Below are positions 17,886 to 26,508 of a stretch of 64,000 nt of DNA, one piece after another. Each line of letters opens with the position of its first letter. Within the stretch, counting starts at the first letter, position 1. Source of the DNA: Bacteroidota bacterium (lineage in GTDB: Bacteria > Bacteroidota > Bacteroidia > AKYH767-A > OLB10); contig JAHEYP010000007.1 in NCBI GenBank assembly GCA_023251535.1, positions 38,812 to 102,811 of the forward strand, written 5' to 3'. The notes under the pieces are model-generated. The model made no database searches. It was not told where the DNA came from and saw nothing but the letters and a program-made list of their open reading frames with translations. The translations under genes and the position numbers were made by a program.

Positions 17886-18875
17886 ATGCTCCAATTTTAT
17901 CTCTTGAAAAATAGCAGCCGATATTTCATTCACCTATTTCTTGTTTGCCTCCTTTCGGGATGGTCAACTACTGCATTTGCTCAAGATGATCTTTTAAAAA
18001 TGTTGCAGCAGGGAGATAGCTCTACGTATAAACGTCCCGTAGGTGCTGCCTTTAAAACCATTAAAATTATTAATCTCCAAACTGCCGAATTACTCGGAAA
18101 ACAATTGATGGATGTTCGCATCACACATCGATTCGGAGCTATCGGGACTTCTTCTAACGGAAAAAGCTCTTACCATAATATCTGGGGATTTGATGAGTCG
18201 AGTGATATTCGAATCGGTTTCGATTTCGGTATTTCCGATAATTTAAATGTTGGCTTTGCTCGCTCTAAAAATCATGAAAATTGGGAGCTCTCGGGCAAGT
18301 ATCGCTTCCTTCGTCAACGTCGTAATAACAGCATTCCTTTTACTGCTGCATTATTTGCCAACGTGACGTTTTCTTCAAAAGAGGATCCCCGATTAATCTA
18401 TGATAATCCTCCTCCGTCAGAAGAGTTCTCTCGTCGATTTGCGTATTCTTCTCAACTAATTCTGCAACGTAAATTTTCTAAACGTCTTTCAATGGAATTA
18501 GTGCCGGGAATGGTATACCATAATTTTGTAGAAGGCTTTGAAGACAATTTGGCTTTATCATGCGGGGTAGGAGGTAAGTTCAGAATAACCAATAGTATGT
18601 CATTTATCGGCGATTATGTTTTTAACTTTGGAGATGTAAGAGGAATTGGAAATAAATACGGGTTTTATAATCCATTAGGATTGGGGGTTGAGTTTGAAAC
18701 CGGAGGACATGTTTTTTCGCTCATGTTTACCAATGCTTCGGTAATCACCGAAACAGAATATATCACCGATACAGTTGATACTTGGTCGAAAGGTGGCATG
18801 CGCTTCAGCTTTACTATATCTCGCGCTTTCCATCTTAAAAAAGACAAGGATAAGCCTAAGGAATCCCAAGAATAG
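17886..18875 (+). CDS. DUF5777 family outer-membrane beta-barrel protein
   Basis: A 329-residue protein with a signal peptide ending in TTAFAQ (residues about 27-32). The mature part matches DUF5777: AFKTIKIINLQTAELL, DVRITHRFGAIG, ESSDIRIGFDFGISDNLNVG, then alternating strands to a C-terminal FTISRAF. It is predicted as an outer-membrane barrel of unknown function. Its neighbour is a heme-motif lipoprotein, which hints at a redox or metal-related role, but that is inference. Confidence 0.82.
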   Translation: MLQFYLLKNSSRYFIHLFLVCLLSGWSTTAFAQDDLLKMLQQGDSSTYKRPVGAAFKTIKIINLQTAELLGKQLMDVRITHRFGAIGTSSNGKSSYHNIWGFDESSDIRIGFDFGISDNLNVGFARSKNHENWELSGKYRFLRQRRNNSIPFTAALFANVTFSSKEDPRLIYDNPPPSEEFSRRFAYSSQLILQRKFSKRLSMELVPGMVYHNFVEGFEDNLALSCGVGGKFRITNSMSFIGDYVFNFGDVRGIGNKYGFYNPLGLGVEFETGGHVFSLMFTNASVITETEYITDTVDTWSKGGMRFSFTISRAFHLKKDKDKPKESQE

Positions 18876-18901
18876 GTTCGGAGAATTAGAACAGCACTTA
18901 T

Positions 18902-18932
18902 TTTAATAGATAGTAACTTATTGGTAGGTTTG
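18902..18932 (+). promoter_or_regulatory. Candidate promoter with -7 box TAGGTTTG
   Basis: TAGGTTTG at 18925-18932 matches TAnnTTTG. A T-rich element at about 18901-18904 lies near the -33 position. It lies 20 bases upstream of the DUF4271 gene and would head the housekeeping block. Confidence 0.5.
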
Positions 18933-18951
18933 CAGCTACGATAATTCCTGA

Positions 18952-19830
18952 ATGTCACAACAACTACCTGCTACTACTCTGACTGCATCAACAACGGATA
19001 CGTTGTTGCATGCCGATTCATTGTTGAGAGCCACTAGTCGGCCGTTTCGCTTTCAGGATAATGATAGTACCGTTGAAGATCAGCAGGATACAACGTACGC
19101 AGAGAATTTGCCATTAAACGGTCCAGGGATCTTTCAAGGACATGCCTTGAAACCTCAGCACCCCAATGCTCGTCCGTTAAATGATTTTGTGAGCGATTGG
19201 TTTACCATTTCATTAATAGCACTCATCGGTTTTTTTACTTGGTTTAGGTATTTCTACTACCGAATCTTCAAACAATTACTATCCGCATACTTCAATATTA
19301 CCGCCACGAACCAAATTGTTCGCGACGAAAGCGTGCTCTTACAGCGAGCGTCTTTGGTACTTTCTACCATCGCTTATTTGTTAGCCGGACTATACTTATA
19401 TCAACTTAGTGTTCACTACAACTGGCAAATCACTTGGCTGCAAAAAGGACTCATTCGATTTGTGCTTTTAGCTGTGGCCGTAGCCTTGGCTTATTCATCT
19501 AAGATGGTGATACTAAGAATCTTCAGCTCGGTGTTTAACCAAGAACGACCTGTTGCACTTTATATCTTTAACATCTTTTTGATGGTGATGATGGTAGGAT
19601 TAATACTCCTTCCAGTTAATATTATTTTAGCATATTCGCCAGCCGCCGTAAGAGAAGTTACTATTCAAATTTCTGTCTTCATAATTGCCGCAATGTTTCT
19701 ATACCGACTCATTCGCGCCATAGGAATTTGGATAGGAATACCGGGGTTCTCATTTTTCTATTTGTTTTTGTACCTTTGCGCTTTCGAAATCGCCCCTCTC
19801 CTGATTATCTGGAAGCTTAGTACGCTCTAG
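18952..19830 (+). CDS. DUF4271 family membrane protein
   Basis: A 292-residue protein. A polar N-terminal region of about 80 residues is followed by six or more hydrophobic segments (near 83-102, 135-155, 165-185, 200-225, 235-255 and 265-288). DUF4271 proteins are almost always encoded next to hemD in Bacteroidetes, as here, which supports the assignment. Function is unknown; an inner-membrane location is predicted. Confidence 0.85.
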   Translation: MSQQLPATTLTASTTDTLLHADSLLRATSRPFRFQDNDSTVEDQQDTTYAENLPLNGPGIFQGHALKPQHPNARPLNDFVSDWFTISLIALIGFFTWFRYFYYRIFKQLLSAYFNITATNQIVRDESVLLQRASLVLSTIAYLLAGLYLYQLSVHYNWQITWLQKGLIRFVLLAVAVALAYSSKMVILRIFSSVFNQERPVALYIFNIFLMVMMVGLILLPVNIILAYSPAAVREVTIQISVFIIAAMFLYRLIRAIGIWIGIPGFSFFYLFLYLCAFEIAPLLIIWKLSTL

Positions 19831-19891
19831 AGGAAGCTATTCGGAAAAACCGGTAACACCTTATCGTGTTCAATTAATCCTGCGGCAGCCC

Positions 19892-20632
19892 TTGAAAGTT
19901 AAATCTATACTCGTAACTCAACCGAAACCGGAAACTGAAAAGTCGCCCTATTATGATTTGGCTAAGAAGTATTCTCTAAAGATTGACTTCAGACCATTTA
20001 TTCATGTAGAGGGTATTCAGGCAAAGGATTTTCGTAAAGATCGTATTAATATCACCGAGCATACAGCTATCATCTTGACTAGCCGTCATGCCGTTGATCA
20101 TTTTTTCCGTCTCTGTCAAGAGATGCGTATCACTAATATGGAAGAGCTGAAATATTTCTGTATTTCAGAGGCAACAGCGTTTTATCTTCAGAAGTATATC
20201 ACTTTCCGTAAGCGTAAAATTTTCTACGGAAAACAGAATATCAACGATTTATTGGAAGTACTTAAGAAACACAAGAAGGATAAATTCTTGGTTCCTTGTT
20301 CCGATATCGCTAAGCAAGAAATTACCGATACTTTAGGTGCTCATGGTTTTGAGTACACTAAAGCAACTATGTACAAAACAGTTTGCAGCGACTTGAGCGA
20401 TCTTGCCGATGTGAAATATGATATGTTAGTGTTCTTTAGTCCTGCCGGAATCGCTTCTCTATACAAGAACTTCCCTGACTTTCAGCAGAATACAACGTTA
20501 ATCGCCGCCTTCGGACAAACTACTTCTCAAGCGGTTCTCGAAGCAGGTTTACGCCTCGATATCCAAGCTCCAATTCCTGAAGCACCGTCAATGACGATGA
20601 GTATTGAGAATTACCTTAAAAAGAATAAATAA
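19892..20632 (+). CDS. hemD: Uroporphyrinogen-III synthase
   Basis: A 246-residue protein of the Bacteroidetes HemD type, which cyclises hydroxymethylbilane to uroporphyrinogen III in heme/siroheme synthesis. Supporting features are SILVTQPKPETEKSPYYDL, TAIILTSRHAVDHFF, LVFFSPAGIASLYKNFPDF and AAFGQTTSQAVLEAG, arranged as two Rossmann-like lobes. The start is a TTG codon giving (M)KVKSILV, which fits the conserved beginning of the family. A TACCTTTG -7 box lies at 19771-19778 inside the end of the DUF4271 gene, so hemD may also have its own promoter. Confidence 0.88.
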   Translation: MKVKSILVTQPKPETEKSPYYDLAKKYSLKIDFRPFIHVEGIQAKDFRKDRINITEHTAIILTSRHAVDHFFRLCQEMRITNMEELKYFCISEATAFYLQKYITFRKRKIFYGKQNINDLLEVLKKHKKDKFLVPCSDIAKQEITDTLGAHGFEYTKATMYKTVCSDLSDLADVKYDMLVFFSPAGIASLYKNFPDFQQNTTLIAAFGQTTSQAVLEAGLRLDIQAPIPEAPSMTMSIENYLKKNK

Positions 20633-20654
20633 TTTCAACCAAAAATATCGTCAG

Positions 20655-20687
20655 AAGCCCGCGTTCATCGTGGGCTTTTGTATTTTT
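20655..20687 (+). terminator. Terminator after hemD
   Basis: Arms 20655-20663 and 20669-20677 form a 9-bp stem with one G-U pair and a 5-base loop, followed by a T-rich tail. It separates hemD from rnpA. Confidence 0.8.
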
Positions 20688-20700
20688 CGGAATTCATAAT

Positions 20701-21147
20701 ATGGTTACGCCTACTAAACCTCGAAAAGATTTTACCTTACCTGCCTCCGCTCGTATTAAGAGCAAGAAGGTGATGGATCGCCTTTTTGAAAAGGGTACCG
20801 GGCTATGGCAGTCGCCTTTTCGCATGGTTTTCACCACTATACCGTATAATGAAGAGCAGCCCGTGAGGGTGGGAGTGTCGGCTCCTAAACGCAAAATGAA
20901 GAAGGCGGTCGACCGTAATCGCATGAAACGCCTTATGCGCGAAGCTTTCCGACTCAACAAACAGCCTATCCTCGACTATTGCCGCCAATATCAAGTAGGC
21001 TTAGCCATATTGTTCATTTCTCAGTGCAATACCCTTGTATCTTTTCGTAAAACGGAAGATAAAATAATAATACTTTTACGACGTTTAACTACCGAAAATG
21101 CGCCGACTGCTAAGCTCCCTGATGATCGGAATGATCAGGTTCTATAA
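20701..21147 (+). CDS. rnpA: Ribonuclease P protein component
   Basis: A 148-residue RNase P protein that helps the catalytic RNA mature tRNA 5' ends. Hallmarks are [20 protein letters not shown] at the start, [18 protein letters not shown] and the RNR signature [13 protein letters not shown]. It is followed by yidD with a 50-base overlap in another frame. rpmH, the usual upstream neighbour in many bacteria, is absent here, as in other Bacteroidetes. Confidence 0.95.
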   Translation: MVTPTKPRKDFTLPASARIKSKKVMDRLFEKGTGLWQSPFRMVFTTIPYNEEQPVRVGVSAPKRKMKKAVDRNRMKRLMREAFRLNKQPILDYCRQYQVGLAILFISQCNTLVSFRKTEDKIIILLRRLTTENAPTAKLPDDRNDQVL

Positions 21148-21319
21148 AGGAGCCATCTCTCCGCACCTCGGAAAAGCATGCCGATATACTCCCACATGCT
21201 CGGAGTATGGAGTACAGGCCATCAGCAAATACGGCCCATTGAAAGGTGGTTGGCTCACATTAAAAAGGATTTTATCCTGTCACCCTTGGGGCGGACATGG
21301 CTACGATCCAGTACCTTAA
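21098..21319 (+). CDS. yidD: Membrane protein insertion efficiency factor YidD
   Basis: A 73-residue protein with the family core: [38 protein letters not shown] and [17 protein letters not shown]. It helps YidC insert inner-membrane proteins. The start at 21098 lies within the last 50 bases of rnpA, an overlap typical of translational coupling between these two genes. Confidence 0.95.
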   Translation: MRRLLSSLMIGMIRFYKGAISPHLGKACRYTPTCSEYGVQAISKYGPLKGGWLTLKRILSCHPWGGHGYDPVP

Positions 21320-21340
21320 AATAATTGACAAGCTTTATCT

Positions 21341-23029
21341 ATGCTATCACGCTTAAAAAACAGTTTTCGTCGTTTAAAATTATGGATGATCGTACTCCTA
21401 ACGGGTACCGTTTTTCTGTCCTTTAAGGCGGTTGATGATAATTACTTTGAGATTAGTCGTAATCTCGATATCTATACTACCGTACTTCGCGAATTGTCGG
21501 TGTACTATGTAGATCCGATTAATACCGAAGCAATGGTGCGCGAGAGTATCGACGATATGCTCGAAAGCCTCGATCCTTATACTACGTTTATTCCTGAGTC
21601 GGAAGCCGATGATTATCGCTTTATGACTACAGGTCAATATGGTGGTATTGGTGCTTTGATTGGACAACGCGATAATGATGTTATCATTACTGATCCCTAT
21701 GAAGGATTCCCTGCGCAGAAATCAGGATTGATGGCTGGTGATGTGATCGTTTCTATCGACGGAAAAACAACAAAAGGTTTGCGTTATGATGAGGTGAGCA
21801 AAATGTTAAAAGGCTCGCCTAAAACGAATATCAGCATTGTTGTTGCTCGTCCTACTTTGGCAGGGAGCGAAACAATTACGAAAACATTATCGCGAGAAGA
21901 AATTCAAATTAAAAATGTTCCTTACTACGGCGTGATTGAAAATAACGTGGGATATATTCGTTTGTCGAGTTTTACTGATGATGCCGGACAAGAAGTGAAA
22001 GATGCAGTGAAAGAATTAACTGAGAAGAAAAAAGTATCGGGACTAATTCTCGACCTAAGAGGAAATCCGGGAGGATTACTTAACGAAGCTATCAATATCG
22101 TAAATGTGTTTGTTGATAAAGGCCAAGAAGTAGTTAGTACTCGTGGTAAAGTAAAAGATTGGGATAAGATTTATAAAACATTAAATAATCCCGTTGATAC
22201 TAAAACTCCATTGGTGGTTTTAGTAAATAGCGGTTCTGCATCTGCTTCAGAAATTGTTAGTGGATCATTACAAGATTTCGATCGCGCAGCTATCGTTGGT
22301 CAACGTACTTTCGGAAAAGGATTGGTGCAAACAACTCGTCCGTTGGCTTACAATGCACAGTTAAAAGTTACTACTGCTAAGTATTATATTCCTAGCGGAA
22401 GATGTATTCAAGCGCTCGATTATACTCACCGAAATCCTGATGGTAGCGTAGGTAAAGTTCCTGATTCGTTAATGTCGGAATTCAAAACTAAAAACGGAAG
22501 AAAAGTATATGATGGAGGAGGAATTAATCCTGATTATACTACTTCTATCGTAACCTATAGCAGCATTGCTCAAACATTGGCATTGAAGTATATGTATTTC
22601 GATTATGCTACACTTTATCGATTGAAAAATCCGACCATCAAACCGGCAAAGGATTTTGTGTTATCAGATGCTGAATACAACGACTTTATTTCTTGGTTGA
22701 ATTCGAAAGAATACGATTACGTAACCGATAGCGAACGTCAGTTAGATATTTTGAAAGAAAAGGCAGAGAAAGAAAATTACTATGCTTCAATTAAAGAGGA
22801 TTACGAGGCAGTAAAAAATAAATTGAAGAGCGATAAAAATGCCGACTTACAATTGCATAAACAAGAAATCAAATGGCTTCTTGAGAACGAAATTGTATCG
22901 CGTTATTATTTCCAAGATGGTAGAACGGAAAACAGTTTCCTTTCTGATCCTGAAATAAAAACAGCTGTTCGTGCATTAAAAGATCCTGCTGTTTATACTT
23001 CAATCATGAATCGCTCGTTTAAGGAGTAA
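21341..23029 (+). CDS. S41 family C-terminal processing peptidase with PDZ domain
   Basis: A 562-residue CtpA/Prc-like serine peptidase. One N-terminal membrane segment (about 14-29) places it in the periplasm. Residues about 90-180 form a PDZ domain (GQYGGIGALIGQ, GDVIVSIDGK). The catalytic domain shows LDLRGNPGGLL, the nucleophile S301 within GSASASEI and the general base K326 in FGKGLVQ, a spacing of 25 as in Tsp. The C-terminal 150 residues are charged and helical, probably coiled coil. It follows yidD by 21 bases, in the conserved Bacteroidetes order. Confidence 0.93.
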   Translation: MLSRLKNSFRRLKLWMIVLLTGTVFLSFKAVDDNYFEISRNLDIYTTVLRELSVYYVDPINTEAMVRESIDDMLESLDPYTTFIPESEADDYRFMTTGQYGGIGALIGQRDNDVIITDPYEGFPAQKSGLMAGDVIVSIDGKTTKGLRYDEVSKMLKGSPKTNISIVVARPTLAGSETITKTLSREEIQIKNVPYYGVIENNVGYIRLSSFTDDAGQEVKDAVKELTEKKKVSGLILDLRGNPGGLLNEAINIVNVFVDKGQEVVSTRGKVKDWDKIYKTLNNPVDTKTPLVVLVNSGSASASEIVSGSLQDFDRAAIVGQRTFGKGLVQTTRPLAYNAQLKVTTAKYYIPSGRCIQALDYTHRNPDGSVGKVPDSLMSEFKTKNGRKVYDGGGINPDYTTSIVTYSSIAQTLALKYMYFDYATLYRLKNPTIKPAKDFVLSDAEYNDFISWLNSKEYDYVTDSERQLDILKEKAEKENYYASIKEDYEAVKNKLKSDKNADLQLHKQEIKWLLENEIVSRYYFQDGRTENSFLSDPEIKTAVRALKDPAVYTSIMNRSFKE

Positions 23030-23051
23030 TCACCAACGATAGCGCTAACGT

Positions 23052-24647
23052 TTGAAATCAGCCATTACTATTTCATCCTTCGGAAAGTCGGCTTTCTTTG
23101 TCGGCATAATGCTGATCGCGGCATCTATGCCATTGTCGAAATTCGGGATGAGTATGGGCCAGTTTTTTATGGCTGGAGGTTGGTTGCTGAGCGGCGATTG
23201 GGAAGCAAAGAAAAAGCAATTCAGCGAGCATAAAGCAATTTTTTGGGTCCTCGCCGGACTCTTCCTTATTCATATTCTTGGTTTGTGGAATACCTCCGAC
23301 TTCAAATATGCTTGGAGCGATATTCGTATCAAAGCACCTTTGTTATTAATGCCATTGTTTTTCCTAACCATGCCAGCACTAACGGTTACGCAGTACCGAA
23401 ATGTGTTGAAAGTTGTAATGGCAGCAGTTTTAGTATCTACTTTGATAAGCTTCGGAATTTATCTCGGGTTTAGTAAGCGAGTAATTCATGATATCAGAGA
23501 TATTTCTCCGTTTATTTCACACATTCGTTTGGCATTGTTGGTTTGTACTTCGATGTCCATTGCCATTTATTTTATTTTAAAAACATCAAGTGTCGCATTT
23601 AAAATAGCCTTGCTTGCAGCACTTATTTGGTTCTTCTATTTTTTAGTTTTGATTGAATCAATAACAGGATTATTAATCATTGCCGGAGCAATTTTTATTC
23701 TGTTAGTTTATCAACTCTTTAGTAAAAAATCAAATGCATTTTTAAAAGGAGCCTTTGTTGTTTTAATTGCAGCGGGATGCTGGATGTCGTCGCAGTTATT
23801 CGACTTTTTGTTTGTTAAGTCCATTGAGCCAATCAACTTCGATAAAGTTCATATTGGAATTATCACCGCAATGGGAAATAATTACAATCAGTACAAGGAA
23901 AAGCAAGATATCGAGAATGGTAATCCGGTTTGGATCAACGTATGCGAATATGAACTCGACAGAGCTTGGCGTGCTCGCACCGGAACTTCTGCTTACGATA
24001 AAAATGCTAATGGCTATCAACATTTGTATCCTTTGGTTCGTTTCTTGGCATCGAAGGGAGAAAACAAAGATGCGGCAGCCGTCATGAAGTTATCCAACGA
24101 CGAAATAAAAGCGATTCAGTCAGGCATCGCGAATGTAAACCGCATGCATCACCAAGGCGGAGTAAAGCAGCGTCTCGATGATTTAGCATGGGAATACCGC
24201 AGCTATTACTATAACGGAAATGCAACGGGCCAGTCGTTTACTCAACGCTTAGAATTTTGGAAAACTGCGGCTTATATTTTCAGCAAACAGCCATTTACCG
24301 GTGTTGGCACCGGCGATGTGAATGAAGCGTTCAAATCAGCCTACAACGAATTACACTCCAAATTGGACGAAAAGTGGAGGCTTCGTTCGCATAATCAATA
24401 CCTCAGTTTTGCCGTAGCTTTTGGCGTTTTTGGCATGTTTTACCTCATTTTTGCCCTTTTTTATCCGTTTTTAGCACAAAAATTGTGGGGAAACTACTTG
24501 TATTCGGCTTTCCTGTTTATAGCTGTATTTTCGATGCTGTCAGAAGATACGCTCGAGACACAAGCCGGAGTCACTTTCTTTGCCTTTTTGAACTGTTTTC
24601 TACTCAGAAACGCAGCATCAGAATCGGTCGAGGAAGTTAAGTCCTGA
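23052..24647 (+). CDS. O-antigen ligase/polymerase-like membrane protein
   Basis: A 531-residue integral membrane protein with 10 or more hydrophobic segments and one large periplasmic loop (about 270-395). This is the layout of Wzy/WaaL proteins. The loop and following segment contain FTQRLEFWKTAAYIFSKQPF and GVGTGD, then RSHNQYLSFAVAFG, which match the conserved RxxxW and H-x-Q regions of O-antigen ligases. It would ligate or polymerise undecaprenol-linked glycans. The start is a TTG 22 bases after the S41 gene; an ATG at 23106 is the alternative. It lies 20 kb from the main polysaccharide locus. Confidence 0.82.
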   Translation: MKSAITISSFGKSAFFVGIMLIAASMPLSKFGMSMGQFFMAGGWLLSGDWEAKKKQFSEHKAIFWVLAGLFLIHILGLWNTSDFKYAWSDIRIKAPLLLMPLFFLTMPALTVTQYRNVLKVVMAAVLVSTLISFGIYLGFSKRVIHDIRDISPFISHIRLALLVCTSMSIAIYFILKTSSVAFKIALLAALIWFFYFLVLIESITGLLIIAGAIFILLVYQLFSKKSNAFLKGAFVVLIAAGCWMSSQLFDFLFVKSIEPINFDKVHIGIITAMGNNYNQYKEKQDIENGNPVWINVCEYELDRAWRARTGTSAYDKNANGYQHLYPLVRFLASKGENKDAAAVMKLSNDEIKAIQSGIANVNRMHHQGGVKQRLDDLAWEYRSYYYNGNATGQSFTQRLEFWKTAAYIFSKQPFTGVGTGDVNEAFKSAYNELHSKLDEKWRLRSHNQYLSFAVAFGVFGMFYLIFALFYPFLAQKLWGNYLYSAFLFIAVFSMLSEDTLETQAGVTFFAFLNCFLLRNAASESVEEVKS

Positions 24648-24755
24648 GAATACCCTGTTTTACCCCGTTTTCAACGAAATTCACCACCTTCGCACCCTGT
24701 AAAGCCTACAGTTTACCGTATCTTGTCCCGGTCAGGAAATTAATGTTCCTGTAAA

Positions 24756-25244
24756 ATGATAGAAGCTGCCGATAATCAAATTCTGAAAGCCCAACACTTG
24801 CTCGTTGAGGGAAGGGTAGAGGAATGTCTGCAGGAGTTGTCGCTCGTACTGGCTCGTCAGCCTGAAAACGGTCGCGCACAAGCTCTGCTCGGACATCTCC
24901 GGCTTCGCTATTTCCGCAATTTTAATACCGCAGAAGAATCGTTTAAGATCGCTATGCGCCAAGCGGCAAACTATCCCGATTTGTATTACGACTACGCCGA
25001 TTTACTCATCATGCTCGAACGTTATACCGAAACGGTAGCCGTGTTGAATAAGGGAATGGAAGTGCCAGGAATCGAAAAAGATAAGCTCTATAGTTTATTC
25101 GGTCGCTTAAATGAACGTCAAGAGAAATGGGATGATGCAATCGATTATTACACGAAAGCATTGTTATATACTTTCTCTGACGAAGTGTTTGCTGCTTGCA
25201 ACGCCGACATCAACCGATGTAATTTGAAGAAGCGAAGAGTGTAA
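24756..25244 (+). CDS. Small TPR protein
   Basis: A 162-residue cytoplasmic protein made of about four tetratricopeptide repeats (AQHLLVEGRVEECLQELSLV, GHLRLRYFRNFNTAEESFKI, LLIMLERYTETVAVLNKGM, KWDDAIDYYTKALLYTF). TPRs bind partner proteins; no partner is indicated. The gene ends one base before the convergent meaB stop, leaving no space for a terminator. Confidence 0.8.
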   Translation: MIEAADNQILKAQHLLVEGRVEECLQELSLVLARQPENGRAQALLGHLRLRYFRNFNTAEESFKIAMRQAANYPDLYYDYADLLIMLERYTETVAVLNKGMEVPGIEKDKLYSLFGRLNERQEKWDDAIDYYTKALLYTFSDEVFAACNADINRCNLKKRRV

Positions 25245-25245
25245 T

Positions 25246-26169
25246 TTATTTACGCTGAAAATCTTTCACAAAAGCATATAAGTTGAAATCATTCGCCGTC
25301 ATTTTTTCCTTTAGTTGCGCAGCAATCGTATCAACAGAAATACCTTTCATTTTATCGTGTTGAATTAAACGATACGCATGCTCTGCCATAAGGTGAACAT
25401 TTAATTGTGGAGGATGAACTTCGTAATGTCGTATAACCGCATCCGTTAGTTCTTGTACGCCTTCATTGCGAGAAGCTACAGTCTTGATAACTGGAATACT
25501 CCATTGCTGATTATACGGACGTTCATGCAGTGTTTTATGAATGCCTGCAACAAAACGATCGGCCCCTTCACGATCCGATTTATTCACTACAAAAACATCG
25601 GCAATCTCCATAATTCCCGATTTCAAGGCTTGTATTTCATCTCCTGCTTCGGGAACTAAAACCACGACTGTTGTATTCGCCATCGAAACAATTTCAACTT
25701 CCGATTGCCCTACACCTACCGTTTCTATTAGAATATGATCGAACGATGCAGCTCTTAATACATCAATTACCTCTAAGGTCTTAGCAGATAGTCCTCCTAA
25801 CGCACCTCTAGTGGCTAATGAACGAATAAAAACATTCGGATTATTAAAGTGATCGTGCATGCGCAAGCGATCGCCTAGCAATGATCCATGCGTAAAAGGA
25901 GAAGTAGGATCAACAGCGACTACCGCTACCTGGTTGAAGTTGCCAGCAGCATTTTTTCGAGATGTTAATTCTTTGATAAGTGTGCTAATCAGGGTGCTCT
26001 TTCCTGCTCCCGGAGGACCAGTAATTCCCGTTACTGGAACGCTGCGATTTACAGGTAGCTCACTTAAAAGCAATTCGTACCCCGCCGATTGGTTCTCCAC
26101 CAAAGTAATTGCGCGGGCGATGGCCCGGCGATCTCCTTGAAGAAATGGTTCTAATAGGGGGTGCGACAT
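25246..26169 (-). CDS. meaB: Methylmalonyl-CoA mutase-associated GTPase MeaB (ArgK family)
   Basis: A 307-residue G3E GTPase that protects and reloads adenosylcobalamin-dependent methylmalonyl-CoA mutase. Walker A GPPGAGKST is at 51-59. VVAVDPTSPFTHGSLLGDR follows, with ETVGVGQSEVEI as Walker B/switch region and VVNKSDREGAD as the NKxD base-specificity motif. The C-terminal arm (about 270-307) is the MeaB dimerisation/mutase-contact region. The mutase genes are not in this window. It is divergent from a cobalamin riboswitch and TonB receptor, making a B12-related locus. Confidence 0.95.
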   Translation of the reverse strand: MSHPLLEPFLQGDRRAIARAITLVENQSAGYELLLSELPVNRSVPVTGITGPPGAGKSTLISTLIKELTSRKNAAGNFNQVAVVAVDPTSPFTHGSLLGDRLRMHDHFNNPNVFIRSLATRGALGGLSAKTLEVIDVLRAASFDHILIETVGVGQSEVEIVSMANTTVVVLVPEAGDEIQALKSGIMEIADVFVVNKSDREGADRFVAGIHKTLHERPYNQQWSIPVIKTVASRNEGVQELTDAVIRHYEVHPPQLNVHLMAEHAYRLIQHDKMKGISVDTIAAQLKEKMTANDFNLYAFVKDFQRK

Positions 26170-26239
26170 ACAGCCGCTAAATTACACGCTAATCGTTAAA
26201 CAGAAAGCAATTTCCGATGGTTTGTTGTATTTTCGTTGC

Positions 26240-26410
26240 ATTAACGGTTTTCCGCTAAGGAAATGAAAAGGGAATCCGGTGTAATTCCGGAGCAGTTCCC
26301 GCTGCTGTAAGTACTTTGCTGTTACTAGGTAACAATAAATTTATCGTAATCCACTGCGCAAGCGGGAAGGGCGATAAACAAAAAGTATAAGTCAGAAGAC
26401 CTGCCGTTAA
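26240..26410 (+). ncRNA. Cobalamin (B12) riboswitch
   Basis: The region carries the conserved elements in order: GGGAATCCGGTG (about 26270-26281), CCGGAGCAGTTCCCGCTGCT, CCACTGCGCAAGCGGGAAGG (about 26351-26370) and the B12 box AAGTCAGAAGACCTGCC ending at 26405. It lies about 100 bases upstream of the TonB receptor ATG at 26509. A GC-rich helix candidate at about 26449-26463 between the aptamer and the start may be the expression platform. High cobalamin should switch the receptor off. Confidence 0.93.
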
Positions 26411-26508
26411 ATAACATCAGGCGCTTTCGGTGAAAAGGCGTGAGAAACGAAGGCTACGGCCTTTTATCTTTCATTGGCTTTTGCCGAGTGCCTGTTATTG
26501 AACTACCA

